Assembly (NCBI GenBank): GCA_002418205.1
Contig: DIDP01000061.1
Location: 80,017 to 144,016, forward strand
Length of the DNA: 64,000 bases
From: Anaerolineales bacterium UBA5797
Lineage (GTDB): Bacteria > Chloroflexota > Anaerolineae > Anaerolineales > Villigracilaceae
Reading direction: 5' to 3'
Part shown: positions 33,486 to 40,569 of the stretch, one piece after another
How positions within the stretch are numbered: position 1 is the stretch's first letter
Layout of the letters: each line of letters opens with the position of its first letter
Position numbers and translations under genes: made by a program
Notes under the pieces: generated by a model
The model's input: the letters and a program-made list of their open reading frames with translations, nothing else
The model's database searches: none
Told to the model about the DNA's origin: nothing

Positions 33486-34322
33486 ATGAAGAAACTCTTA
33501 AGCGAACTCTCTGTGGGAAAATCAGTGAAATCCGCCATTCGGGCAAACTGGGAGGCGTATCATTATTGCTTGGCGCAGTCACCAAACGTGGAATTGTCCA
33601 TTGGTCGCTACCTGACCTGGCTGATCACAGACCTGCCGGATCATTTCATGAACCTGGTCGTTTGCAACCAGTTGCCATCTGAGGGCATTGATGACCTGAT
33701 AGAAAATGCATTGGCTCACTTTCGATCGATGAATATCAGGAGACTCTCCTGGCTGACTCAAGCAGGTGTTCCTTTCGCTGAGTTGAATGGGGTTTTACAT
33801 GCTCATGGATTGAAATTCAGAGGTTCGTTCGCCACCGAGATGGCGGTCGATCTCGCGCTGTTACCAGATTGCCTCCCGACTCATCCTGACCTGAGAATCG
33901 TGCCTGTGGACAATGAAGATACGTTGAAACAATGGATCCACGTTGTAAGTATTGGTTTCGGAGTTGGCGAGAAGTTCGAGAAGGTTTGGTACGATATTTT
34001 CGTAGATGCTATTTTTGACGCGCGATTTCAAACGTATCTCGCTCTATTGGACGGTAGACCTGTTGGCACATCACAGTTATTCATCTCTGAAGGTGTGGCA
34101 GGCCTTTATAACGTTACATGTATTCCAGAAGCGCGTGGTCGGGGAATCGGTTCAGCCGTCACATTGGCTCCGTTGCTCGAGGCGCACCAGATGGGTTATC
34201 AGATCGGTATCTTGCAGGCATCCCAAAAGGGATACAACGTATACCGCCGACTGGGATTTCAAGACTTTGGCAAATTGAGCCTATATCTCTGGGAAAATGA
34301 TCGTGCTTTGATGGGAGGATGA
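33486..34322 (+). CDS. GNAT-family N-acetyltransferase
   Basis: A 278-residue protein whose C-terminal 130 residues form a GNAT fold: GTSQLFISEGVAGLYNVTCI, then the acetyl-CoA loop PEARGRGIGSAVTLAPL (R/QxxGxG/A motif) and GYNVYRRLGFQDFGKLSLYLW. The N-terminal half is a second, degenerate domain of the kind seen in two-domain GNATs. The substrate is unknown. The ATG at 33486 is two bases after the SemiSWEET-like stop. Codon composition is more AT-rich than average here. Confidence 0.85.
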   Translation: MKKLLSELSVGKSVKSAIRANWEAYHYCLAQSPNVELSIGRYLTWLITDLPDHFMNLVVCNQLPSEGIDDLIENALAHFRSMNIRRLSWLTQAGVPFAELNGVLHAHGLKFRGSFATEMAVDLALLPDCLPTHPDLRIVPVDNEDTLKQWIHVVSIGFGVGEKFEKVWYDIFVDAIFDARFQTYLALLDGRPVGTSQLFISEGVAGLYNVTCIPEARGRGIGSAVTLAPLLEAHQMGYQIGILQASQKGYNVYRRLGFQDFGKLSLYLWENDRALMGG

Positions 34323-34376
34323 AAAAGCGCCTCCGCGAGTGGTATTCCCTACTTTAGAACTACCCGCGCGGTCAGT

Positions 34377-34514
34377 TCAAGCGGGTTTTTCTACGAGCGT
34401 GGGATGCCCGGCCAAACGACACAGGTCGATGAAATGTTCCTGATAGGTCTGCTTCTCGCGGGCGGTCACCCGCTTCCACTTGCTGACGAAATCCTGCGGT
34501 GTGAGTTGCGGTAT
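34377..34514 (-). pseudogene. Truncated N terminus of an MmeI-like (type IIL) restriction-modification enzyme
   Basis: The minus strand encodes 45 residues, PQLTPQDFVSKWKR then TAREKQTYQEHFIDLCRLAG and HPT, before a stop. This is the strongly conserved beginning of MmeI/type IIL DNA methyltransferase-nuclease proteins (the KW...E...QEHFIDLCRLLGHPTP pattern). The remaining 800 or more residues are missing. The likely original start codon is ATA at 34514, where copy 1 of the same leader (29391) still has ATG. A remnant, not a functional gene. Confidence 0.75.
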
Positions 34515-34568
34515 TCTTCCATTATACGGCAAGGCGGCTGTCACCTCGCAGATGACAGCCACCTTTTG
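34499..34568. repeat. Dispersed 70-bp block, copy 2
   Basis: Matches 29376-29445. Hairpin arms AAGGCGGCTGTCA (34531-34543) and TGACAGCCACCTT (34553-34565), one mismatch. The loop differs from copy 1 while the stem is kept. On the minus strand it leads through TATAAT into the MmeI-like fragment. Confidence 0.7.
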
Positions 34569-34579
34569 CCTTAAAGGCT

Positions 34580-34613
34580 GTGGCTCGGACACTAGGGCGC
34601 CGGTCCGAGCCAC
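34580..34613. repeat. Perfect 11-bp inverted repeat
   Basis: GTGGCTCGGAC (34580-34590) and its exact complement (34603-34613) enclose 12 bases. No T-run follows on either strand. Role unknown; it may be an operator, a remnant transposon end or an RNA structure. Confidence 0.5.
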
Positions 34614-34747
34614 ATGTAGCAAGGAGTATTGGTCTCCGGTCCTCGTCGTGAAGTATATCCCGAATGGCGGTTCGTGCCTTTGCATTCTGTTTAGGTCGCC
34701 TGACAGATCCATCGGTTGCCCCTCGCCGCCCGGACCGCATCCATCCC

Positions 34748-34776
34748 GTGACAAACCGAACCCCACTGCGTATAAT
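34748..34776 (+). promoter_or_regulatory. Strong promoter upstream of the 34849 gene
   Basis: GTGACA (34748-34753), a 17-base spacer and perfect TATAAT (34771-34776). The start of transcription would be near 34783, directly before the 11-bp repeat array. Confidence 0.65.
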
Positions 34777-34789
34777 AATGTTGAATACT

Positions 34790-34833
34790 GCAGGATTATC
34801 GCAGGATCATCGCAGGATGACCGCAGGAATCGA
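34790..34833. repeat. Four tandem 11-bp repeats in the leader of the 34849 gene
   Basis: GCAGGATTATC, GCAGGATCATC, GCAGGATGACC and GCAGGAATCGA follow each other without gaps. They lie between the promoter and the start codon; the GCAGGA core repeats every helical turn. Confidence 0.75.
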
Positions 34834-34848
34834 AAGAGAGATGCAAGA

Positions 34849-35148
34849 ATGGCAAAAGTAAAACTCAACCCGATGCTTGAGGAACTGCACGGCAAACTGG
34901 GGGAGGTGGTCTTTCGCCGCACCCGCAAAGGCGGGATCAGCCTGATCCGCCGGGCGGATATGTCGGGCGTCAAGTGGAGTCCTGCGCAGAAGGCGAACCG
35001 TCAACGCTTCAGCCGGGCGGTGGCGTATGCCCGCTCCGCCATGCAGGACCCGGCGCTGTCGGCGAAATACGAAAAAGCCGCGAGGAGGTCGGGCAGGCGC
35101 GCCTTCGAAGAGGCGGTCTCGGATTATCTCAAAAAGCAGAAAGAATGA
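34849..35148 (+). CDS. Conserved hypothetical basic protein, 99 aa
   Basis: A 99-residue, strongly basic protein (many Lys/Arg): KLNPMLEELHGKLGEVVFRR, then SGVKWSPAQKANRQRFSRAV and SAKYEKAARRSGRRAFEEAV. Similar short proteins occur across environmental bacteria without known function. The pattern of a KLGxxVFRR strand followed by a helix with Arg and Gln could fit a nucleic-acid-binding or phage-structural protein, but this is speculation. The ATG at 34849 has GAGAG upstream and lies behind a strong promoter and repeat array; the longer upstream frame is not used. Confidence 0.7.
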   Translation: MAKVKLNPMLEELHGKLGEVVFRRTRKGGISLIRRADMSGVKWSPAQKANRQRFSRAVAYARSAMQDPALSAKYEKAARRSGRRAFEEAVSDYLKKQKE

Positions 35149-35256
35149 GGTGCTGTGGGAGGCAGGCTGGTCCGTTGCCGCCCTGGCTCCGCTGGATGGC
35201 ATGGAGTCCTAATCTCGCAGGCCTGGCCACTCTCCACCGGGATGCGCGGGTCTGGC

Positions 35257-35517
35257 TCATACCACTTTTGCGAACTCCGACGTTTGCATCTTCAGGTCCT
35301 GCAGTCTGGCGATTTCCGACAGGGTGGCTTCGTGGTCTGCCCAATGGGTGAAGTGTTGTTTCATGCATTTGCTGGGGATGCCCGCGGTGGCTCCCGTATC
35401 GAGATGGTAAGTGATGAAAATGACGGCGTTGTCATCGATTTCCAATACTTCACGGGCAATGTTTCTGGCGTTGTTCACATAGTATTTCCCTGCCAGGATA
35501 TTTCGGCTTTGTAACAT
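35257..35517 (-). CDS. Small orphan protein, KYYVN paralog 1
   Basis: An 86-residue protein beginning MLQSRNILAGKYYVNNARNI, then AREVLEIDD, with IPSKCMKQHFTHWADHEATL near the C terminus. It is a paralog of the 115-residue protein at 39580-39927: both have R..D/I..GKYYVN...REV at the start, a short strand pair, and an ADxEA helix at similar positions. No family is recognised. The ATG at 35517 has an AAAGGAGC site. The pair suggests a small adaptable family, perhaps SH3-like beta barrels, which is inference from strand pattern. Confidence 0.7.
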   Translation of the reverse strand: MLQSRNILAGKYYVNNARNIAREVLEIDDNAVIFITYHLDTGATAGIPSKCMKQHFTHWADHEATLSEIARLQDLKMQTSEFAKVV

Positions 35518-35890
35518 GGCTTGCTCCTTTCTTACTAAAACAATAACTCGGAACATGATCGATGCGACAGTAACTTCACGCCTTTGTGTTATACATCCAA
35601 CGGGATCGTTATTCATGAAAACAGCTTAAGATTTCTGTGTCGAAACTGTTAACGCGTAGATCGTTGTTCCTGAAGCATTATGGAACCATGAAAAAGATGG
35701 GAGGAGTTTGTCGACCCCGATGGGTATGAATTCTTATTGCACACACTATATCGATCAGGAGAGGCGTGAGCCTGCTCCGTTATTCCTTCTTCGATGTATA
35801 ATCAAACCACTGAAATGGTGGTGGTGCTGTATGACCCATCCACAGTTCAGTGGATCGCATCACATTTCAACTTCAAGAAAGGATACCATT
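35518..35890. other. Intergenic leader of the DUF3597 gene
   Basis: A 373-base stretch without a credible gene. A TATAAT lies at 35797-35802, about 90 bases before the DUF3597 start. The transcribed leader would contain the inverted repeat CCACTGAA/TTCAGTGG (about 35807-35853), able to form a long-range hairpin. Confidence 0.5.
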
Positions 35891-36400
35891 ATGAGTCTCT
35901 TCTCGAAAATCCTTGGCAAGCTGGGAATTGGCAAGGACAAGGATGCCCCCGCCCCAACAGCTGCGGCTACGGCTGCTCCGAAACCTGCGGCTGCCCCTGC
36001 ACCGAAGCCCGCGGCTCCCGTCAAGTCGCCGGTCAAGCCCTCAATGCCTCCGGCCGCCCAGGGCGCACCCAGGCCCGCCGCCACAGCCATGCAGGCTGAT
36101 ATGATGAAAGGAGCCCAAAAGCCGGCGGCGCCGGCGCCCATGGCGGAAGTGGACGTTGTCAAAAAACTGGAAGGGCTTGCCAAAGGGACGGGCCTCGATT
36201 GGAAGGTGTCGATCGTGGACCTGCTGAAACTGCTGGAAATCGACAGCAGCCGCGAAGCCCGCAATGAACTGGCGAAGGAACTTGGCTGCCCCGAAGAATT
36301 CATGAAGGATTCAGCCAAGATGAACACCTGGCTCCATAAGACCGTGCTGAAGAAGATCGCCGAGAACGGCGGGAATATCCCAAAGGAACTGCTGGACTGA
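35891..36400 (+). CDS. DUF3597 family protein
   Basis: A 169-residue protein with three parts: a short N-terminal amphipathic helix MSLFSKILGKLGIGKDK, a low-complexity Ala/Pro/Lys linker (about 19-85), and a folded C-terminal domain (about 90-169). The C-terminal domain has VDVVKKLEGLAKGTGLDWKV, SIVDLLKLLEIDSSREARNE and LGCP, which match DUF3597. The family has a solved NMR fold but no known function. The ATG at 35891 (GAAAGGAT upstream) is used; the longer frame to 35708 lacks support. A terminator follows. Confidence 0.88.
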   Translation: MSLFSKILGKLGIGKDKDAPAPTAAATAAPKPAAAPAPKPAAPVKSPVKPSMPPAAQGAPRPAATAMQADMMKGAQKPAAPAPMAEVDVVKKLEGLAKGTGLDWKVSIVDLLKLLEIDSSREARNELAKELGCPEEFMKDSAKMNTWLHKTVLKKIAENGGNIPKELLD

Positions 36401-36448
36401 TATCAGGTGGGGTGGGGGGACAGGCGGGTGAAAAAATATGGAATAAAA

Positions 36449-36477
36449 AGACGGACACCCCAATGTCCGTCTTTTTT
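36449..36477. terminator. Bidirectional terminator after the DUF3597 gene
   Basis: AAGACGGACA and TGTCCGTCTT enclose CCCCA, flanked by A and T runs, between convergent genes. Confidence 0.85.
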
Positions 36478-36503
36478 GTTTGAATGCCCGGGGTATCGGA
36501 TTG

Positions 36504-37199
36504 TTACTTCTTTTGCATGAATGCCTGGAGCAGGGCGTTGGCGACCAACTGTCCCGATTGCTGGCGATGCGGTTTTTGCCCCAAGGGTCCGGCTGAGATC
36601 AGGGCGTTGAGACCGGCTTGTAATGTGCTCTGTCCCTGTTGTTTGGCGTTCATGAACGCCATGCCCGCATTGAGCAGGTCGCCCATGTCGAACCCATCCT
36701 GCTGCTGGTTGCCCTGTGGGGGCTGCCCGCTCCCGCCAAGCAGGGCGCCAAGCAGATCGCCGCCGCCCGAGGAAGAGGTCCCTCCGCCGCCGAGCAGCGC
36801 CTCCAATGGATTGTTTTCCTGTTGCTGTTGGGGCTGTCCGCCGCCCAGCAGGGATTGGATCAGCAGCATGGCGTTATCCGGTGTGACCGCGGACTGCCCC
36901 TGGAACTGCTGCGCGGCTTGTGCAAGTCCCTGTGAGTAGGCTTGCGCCGAGCCACTCTTGCCGTTCTGCGCCAGATACTGGCTGGCTTGACTGAGTTGCT
37001 GGGATGGGGGGGCATTTTTGTTCTGCGCCATCACCTGCGAGATCATGTTGAATACCTGCACCATGTTATCCCCGTGATCGTGGTTGAGGGTATCCGCTTC
37101 ATTGAGCGTGCTCTGATTGGAGGTCAATGCCTGGCTGGCGGCGTTGAACAGCGCTGACAGGTCCATGCCCTTCCCTTTATTGGAGGTGCTGTTTGCCAT
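36504..37199 (-). CDS. Gln/Gly-rich low-complexity protein with a DhaL-like N-terminal motif
   Basis: A 231-residue protein. Residues 12-60 (DLSALFNAASQALTSNQSTL then LNHDHGDNMVQVFNMI) resemble the start of DhaL/DAK2 domains, whose LNxxDxxxGDHGxNM binds Mg-ADP; here one Asp/Gly position differs. The remaining 150 residues are rich in Gln, Gly and Ser with repeats of LLGGG and QPQQQQ (about 115-180). No signal peptide is seen. The composition suggests a disordered or condensate-prone region. The DhaL similarity is short and could be chance. Confidence 0.65.
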   Translation of the reverse strand: MANSTSNKGKGMDLSALFNAASQALTSNQSTLNEADTLNHDHGDNMVQVFNMISQVMAQNKNAPPSQQLSQASQYLAQNGKSGSAQAYSQGLAQAAQQFQGQSAVTPDNAMLLIQSLLGGGQPQQQQENNPLEALLGGGGTSSSGGGDLLGALLGGSGQPPQGNQQQDGFDMGDLLNAGMAFMNAKQQGQSTLQAGLNALISAGPLGQKPHRQQSGQLVANALLQAFMQKK

Positions 37200-37211
37200 T
37201 TGGGTGTCCTT

Positions 37212-37227
37212 TCTCGATATATCGAGA
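37212..37227. promoter_or_regulatory. Perfect 16-bp palindrome before the Gln/Gly-rich gene
   Basis: TCTCGATATATCGAGA is a perfect palindrome 13 bases upstream of the ATG at 37199. A minus-strand TATACT overlaps its edge (37232-37227), so the palindrome covers the predicted transcription start, a typical repressor-operator position. Confidence 0.5.
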
Positions 37228-37271
37228 GTATATCACCGGAGCAGGTGAAATCCCGGTTCACTGAAATACAG

Positions 37272-37308
37272 CAAGGTGACCGTCATTTCATAGCTGGCGG
37301 TCACCTTG
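37272..37308. terminator. Hairpin after the UbiA gene
   Basis: CAAGGTGACCG (37272-37282) and CGGTCACCTTG (37298-37308) form a perfect 11-bp stem with a 15-base loop, 26 bases past the UbiA-family stop. No strong T-run, so terminator function is only likely. Confidence 0.5.
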
Positions 37309-37333
37309 TGATTGCCGAGCCGAGCGAGACGGT

Positions 37334-38374
37334 TTATCTCCAGAACCCGGGCAGGAAGGTACGCAGGAGCGTGTCGATGATGAGTCCCAGCACGAAGTAG
37401 TTGCTGAACACGCGGTTGTGGACAAAGCAGACGGTGGAGAACCAGCGGGGCCAGATCGGGTAGCCTTCCGGAGGTCCGGCGGGACGCGGCTTTGACATCC
37501 GCTGGATTGCGACGACTGCCGGTTTGTAGGCGACGAACACCAGCAGCATCACGGGCGTGAAGAAGTGCGTCACGAAGATCATATAAAGTGTGATCAGGTA
37601 GGACAGTACGATGGCGGACATGGTAATAAAGCGGGCGGCGGTCTCACCGACCAGCACGGGCAGCGTCCGCACGCCCTTCCCAAGATCCTCCTTGCGCTTG
37701 TCGGTGTGTTTGCCGAGGTTGATCGTGACCACGTTCAAGCCGATCGGCAGGCTGGCAAGGATGACCGTCCAATCCCAGATGCCGGTCAGGACGAAATATA
37801 CTCCGCCGATCATCAAGGGTCCCCAGATGATGAAGATGGAGAGTTCGCCGATGCCGACGTACTTCAACGGGTAGGTGTAGAACAGCAGGATGAACGCCCC
37901 GACCGCGAACAGCCAGATCACGATGGGTGCGAAGTCCGTCACGATCAGCGCGTAGATGCCCGAAAGCGTCGCCAGAAAACCGCTGACGGCAAACCAGCGC
38001 AGGTGCGTGGGCTTGTCCCAAAATCCCTGCGCCAGCGGATGGACGCCGTATTGCGTGCGGAAATAGTTGTCCTTGTCGATGCCGCGGCTGAAGTCGGTGT
38101 AATCGTTGATCAGGTTGTTGGTGCCGTGAGCGATGAAGAGTCCCAACGTGAGGATCAGCCAGGTCCAGATATTGAACGGCAGGTCGTGGGCGTGGAGGTA
38201 CTGCCAGGCAAGTAATCCGCCGATCAGACCGGAATACAGCGTGATCGTCCCGACGGCAGAACGCGTGGCGATGAACCATTTCGAGAACACGTCCAGCGCA
38301 TCCCATTCCTTTTTGTCGTCCATTTTGATGAGTTGGGTAAGCGACTTGCGCCACATGGAAAATGTTGTGTTCAT
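37334..38374 (-). CDS. UbiA-family prenyltransferase
   Basis: A 346-residue integral membrane prenyltransferase with about eight to nine helices. The first Asp-rich motif is NNLINDYTDFSRGID (NDxxDxxxxID), the second DKRKEDLGKGVRTLP, both required for Mg-prenyl-diphosphate binding. The overall pattern is closest to the MenA-like/1,4-dihydroxy-2-naphthoate branch, but the N-terminal 30 residues and length differ and other acceptors are possible. The ATG at 38374 follows AGGAGAGAC. No menaquinone genes sit next to it. Confidence 0.88.
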   Translation of the reverse strand: MNTTFSMWRKSLTQLIKMDDKKEWDALDVFSKWFIATRSAVGTITLYSGLIGGLLAWQYLHAHDLPFNIWTWLILTLGLFIAHGTNNLINDYTDFSRGIDKDNYFRTQYGVHPLAQGFWDKPTHLRWFAVSGFLATLSGIYALIVTDFAPIVIWLFAVGAFILLFYTYPLKYVGIGELSIFIIWGPLMIGGVYFVLTGIWDWTVILASLPIGLNVVTINLGKHTDKRKEDLGKGVRTLPVLVGETAARFITMSAIVLSYLITLYMIFVTHFFTPVMLLVFVAYKPAVVAIQRMSKPRPAGPPEGYPIWPRWFSTVCFVHNRVFSNYFVLGLIIDTLLRTFLPGFWR

Positions 38375-38446
38375 GTCTCTCCTTTGCGATTGTTCATGAG
38401 TCAGAACCAGCCAATTTGCGCCATTATACCGACGCAAGTACGGAAG

Positions 38447-39154
38447 TCAAGAGAGACCGTTGAAACGTTCGACCAACTTGAGCATCTTCTCGTAATGCGA
38501 ACCCTTCCAGTAGATCTGTCCGCAAGCGGGGCAGATGTGGAACTCATCGAAATATAATCTGGTCAGCGGTTCAAGCCGTTCGATGATCGCTTCCTTCTCG
38601 ACCGGCTCAAGCGGATGATTACAGCGGATGCAGCGGTGGAACGGCTGGGTTGCTCCGCTCAACTTGAATCGTTCCAGCACTTCCGTCAGTTGTTCGAGCG
38701 AGTCAAGGGAGCGCAGGCAGTATCCGTGGCGGATGACCTTCCGCATCAACAGGCGCCGGTCACGGGTCAGCAGGATGCGCTCCTCCTGCCCGGCGATCTC
38801 CGCGATCTGCGCGTCGTCGTAATCGTTCTGATACAAACAATCGAACCCCAACATCCGCAAAAGCGAAGCCAGCCGCCCAAGGTGGCAATCCAACAGGAAG
38901 CGCGGCTCGATGGGGCAACCGTCCGCGATGGGATGGAGTTCGACCCGGTCCCCATCCTGCGTGATGTCGTTCACGCTTCCCTCCCGACCGTTGACCTGAA
39001 CCCGTCCGATCTCAGGGTGAGGCGCCCCGAGCGACTCAGCCAAATGCTTGATGGATTGTTGTCCGCGAAATGCAATGACAATCGCCTTGTCCCGTTGATC
39101 GCGTTTCAGGAAATCATTTAGTCTGCCGTGAAAGTGAAAGGTCGCTTCACTCAT
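38447..39154 (-). CDS. Mut7-C RNase-domain protein with ubiquitin-like N terminus
   Basis: A 235-residue protein of two parts. Residues 1-80 form a ubiquitin/ThiS-like domain (ATFHFHGRLNDFL, GDRVELHPI). Residues 85-235 are a Mut7-C domain: PRFLLDCHLGRLASLLRMLG, then DCLYQNDYDDAQI, ILLTRDR and a zinc ribbon with CIRCNHPL and CPACGQIYWKGSHY. Mut7-C proteins are PIN-like RNases known in bacteria and eukaryotes; the exact substrate is unknown. The divergent start with the 39223 gene leaves a 68-base promoter region. Confidence 0.92.
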   Translation of the reverse strand: MSEATFHFHGRLNDFLKRDQRDKAIVIAFRGQQSIKHLAESLGAPHPEIGRVQVNGREGSVNDITQDGDRVELHPIADGCPIEPRFLLDCHLGRLASLLRMLGFDCLYQNDYDDAQIAEIAGQEERILLTRDRRLLMRKVIRHGYCLRSLDSLEQLTEVLERFKLSGATQPFHRCIRCNHPLEPVEKEAIIERLEPLTRLYFDEFHICPACGQIYWKGSHYEKMLKLVERFNGLS

Positions 39155-39222
39155 ACTGTCATTATATGTTTATTTTGATTCAACCGTTGAAAAGATATAA
39201 TGATGACGATAAGGAGAACCGC

Positions 39223-39483
39223 ATGGCAAAATTGATCCCCGCCACCGAGCGCATCGTCCGCGCCCGAAAACTGATCCAGCAAGCCCGCGACCTTCCCGTC
39301 CCGACCACGGGACTCGGCCGGAGTGACTTTTCCTACATTGCGCAGGTCAAGGATCTGATGCGCCAGGCGAGAGATCTGGTCAAGTTCATCCCGCAGACTG
39401 CCGGCGTCTCTGCCGAAATGAAGGAGGAAGTGAAAAAGATCTACGATGAGATCGAACAAGCGGTACAGGAGATTTTGTATTGA
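39223..39483 (+). CDS. Small helical hypothetical protein, 86 aa
   Basis: An 86-residue soluble protein, predicted mostly helical: RIVRARKLIQQARDLPVP, then FSYIAQVKDLMRQARDLVKF and KKIYDEIEQAVQEILY. No family is recognised. The ATG at 39223 has AAGGAG ten bases upstream, and TATAAT at 39196-39201 lies just before. It ends at the bidirectional terminator at 39523. Function unknown. Confidence 0.7.
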   Translation: MAKLIPATERIVRARKLIQQARDLPVPTTGLGRSDFSYIAQVKDLMRQARDLVKFIPQTAGVSAEMKEEVKKIYDEIEQAVQEILY

Positions 39484-39522
39484 AATTCATCCTCGTAAAA
39501 TTTCAGTGCTGCCTCCGGGTAA

Positions 39523-39559
39523 ATCGAAAGCGGACGAGAGAATTTCGTCCGCTTTCGAT
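39523..39559. terminator. Long palindromic bidirectional terminator
   Basis: ATCGAAAGCGGACGA (39523-39537) and its exact complement (39545-39559) enclose GAGAATT. The 15-bp stem contains the GCGGACGA core also used at 28757 and 40501. It separates two convergent small genes. Confidence 0.85.
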
Positions 39560-39579
39560 ATTTATGCTGCTGGTTGTCC

Positions 39580-39927
39580 CTATCCGCTTGGGGTGAGGTT
39601 GCGGAGTTCGGTCTGGGCATGAGCTTTGTTTGTCTCGGGGATGACATCTTCGATCTTGAATCCCTGCTCTCCGTGTTCGAATACTGCCGTTGCTTCATCC
39701 CGCTTCAACTTTGCCACTTCTTCCGGTCGGGCTTCCCGGTCTGCCCAGCGGATCATCCTGGCTTTGTGACAGATCTGCGCCGGTGCGCGGAGCAGGTTCC
39801 CGCTCCGCAGATCGTAGGCATTGTATACGACTTTATTGTGATGCATGACCGTGATCACTTCCCTGACGGTGTGGTCCCGGTCATTCACATAATATTTCCC
39901 CACGCTGACATCTCGTCTGTTCAACAT
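39580..39927 (-). CDS. Small orphan protein, KYYVN paralog 2
   Basis: A 115-residue protein beginning MLNRRDVSVGKYYVNDRDHT, then VREVITVMHHNKVVYNAYDL, with AQICHKARMIRWADREARPE near the middle and a polar tail. It is a paralog of the 86-residue protein at 35257-35517, with an additional 30-residue C-terminal extension. No family recognised. It is a single gene with a GGAG site before the ATG. Two paralogs within 4.5 kb suggest local duplication followed by divergence. Confidence 0.7.
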   Translation of the reverse strand: MLNRRDVSVGKYYVNDRDHTVREVITVMHHNKVVYNAYDLRSGNLLRAPAQICHKARMIRWADREARPEEVAKLKRDEATAVFEHGEQGFKIEDVIPETNKAHAQTELRNLTPSG

Positions 39928-40221
39928 TTCATACTCCTTTCATTGTTAAAGGCTTGTCTGTGATGTTGCGCAAAGATTCGATTGTGTGAAATAATGGGAG
40001 TGTATCCGGCGTTACAACCTTGCACGGATGATTCATTCTACCCGATCTTCGATGGAGGATGACTCCCTACAAATATCCTATTATCTTCTTATCGATATTT
40101 CATCTGTGTTGAAACATCTTTTAATGAGGCTTTCTCGTTATGTGGTTGTTCCGAAGGACCAAAACGTTGTAAAATAGAGTTGGATCGTTCGTCATTCTTC
40201 GACAAAAGGAGGAGCTTTACC

Positions 40222-40482
40222 ATGACCGAAAAAGAGTTAAGCAAGCTTCTCGAACGGCTTCATGAAGAACTTGAGAAGACCGAAGTTGTGGATGAAAAGG
40301 GGCGTGAATTGTTACGCAGCATCGATGCGGATATTCAGAAACTGCTGGAACCCTCGGCTACTGCAAACCCATCCCTGTTTGAACGCTTGCAGGATGCCAT
40401 CGATCACTTTGAAGTCGAGCACCCTGCCATCACCGCGGCGCTCTCACAGATGTTGAATGCGCTGAACAACGCGGGCATATAG
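40222..40482 (+). CDS. DUF4404 family protein
   Basis: An 86-residue, acidic, helical protein with the DUF4404 pattern: ELSKLLERLHEELEKTE, RELLRSIDADIQKLLE and a final amphipathic helix HPAITAALSQMLNALNNAGI. The family is small and of unknown function. The ATG at 40222 has an excellent AAAGGAGGAG site. The terminator at 40501-40527 follows 18 bases after the stop, so it is monocistronic. Confidence 0.88.
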   Translation: MTEKELSKLLERLHEELEKTEVVDEKGRELLRSIDADIQKLLEPSATANPSLFERLQDAIDHFEVEHPAITAALSQMLNALNNAGI

Positions 40483-40500
40483 AACGGCCATCAATATATG

Positions 40501-40527
40501 GCGGACGAGGAGACTCGTCCGCTTTTT
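40501..40527 (+). terminator. Rho-independent terminator after the DUF4404 gene
   Basis: GCGGACGAG (40501-40509) and CTCGTCCGC (40514-40522) enclose GAGA and are followed by TTTTT. Same stem core as the terminators after nrdJ and at 39523. Confidence 0.88.
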
Positions 40528-40569
40528 GTTTTCCAAATGTATAATGGAGTTGTCACAACAGGGAACATC

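Larger units (their letters stand above)
34323..34848. other. Gene-poor region of remnants and repeats
   Basis: Over 500 bases without an intact gene. It holds the MmeI-like fragment (34377-34514), repeat copy 2 (34499-34568), an 11-bp perfect hairpin (34580-34613), a strong promoter (34748-34776) and a four-unit 11-bp direct repeat (34790-34833). Confidence 0.7.

Noticed and set aside
34480..34848. Upstream extension of the 99-residue basic protein
   Set aside because: It crosses the repeat block, a hairpin, the promoter and the 11-bp repeats; the ATG at 34849 fits these signals.
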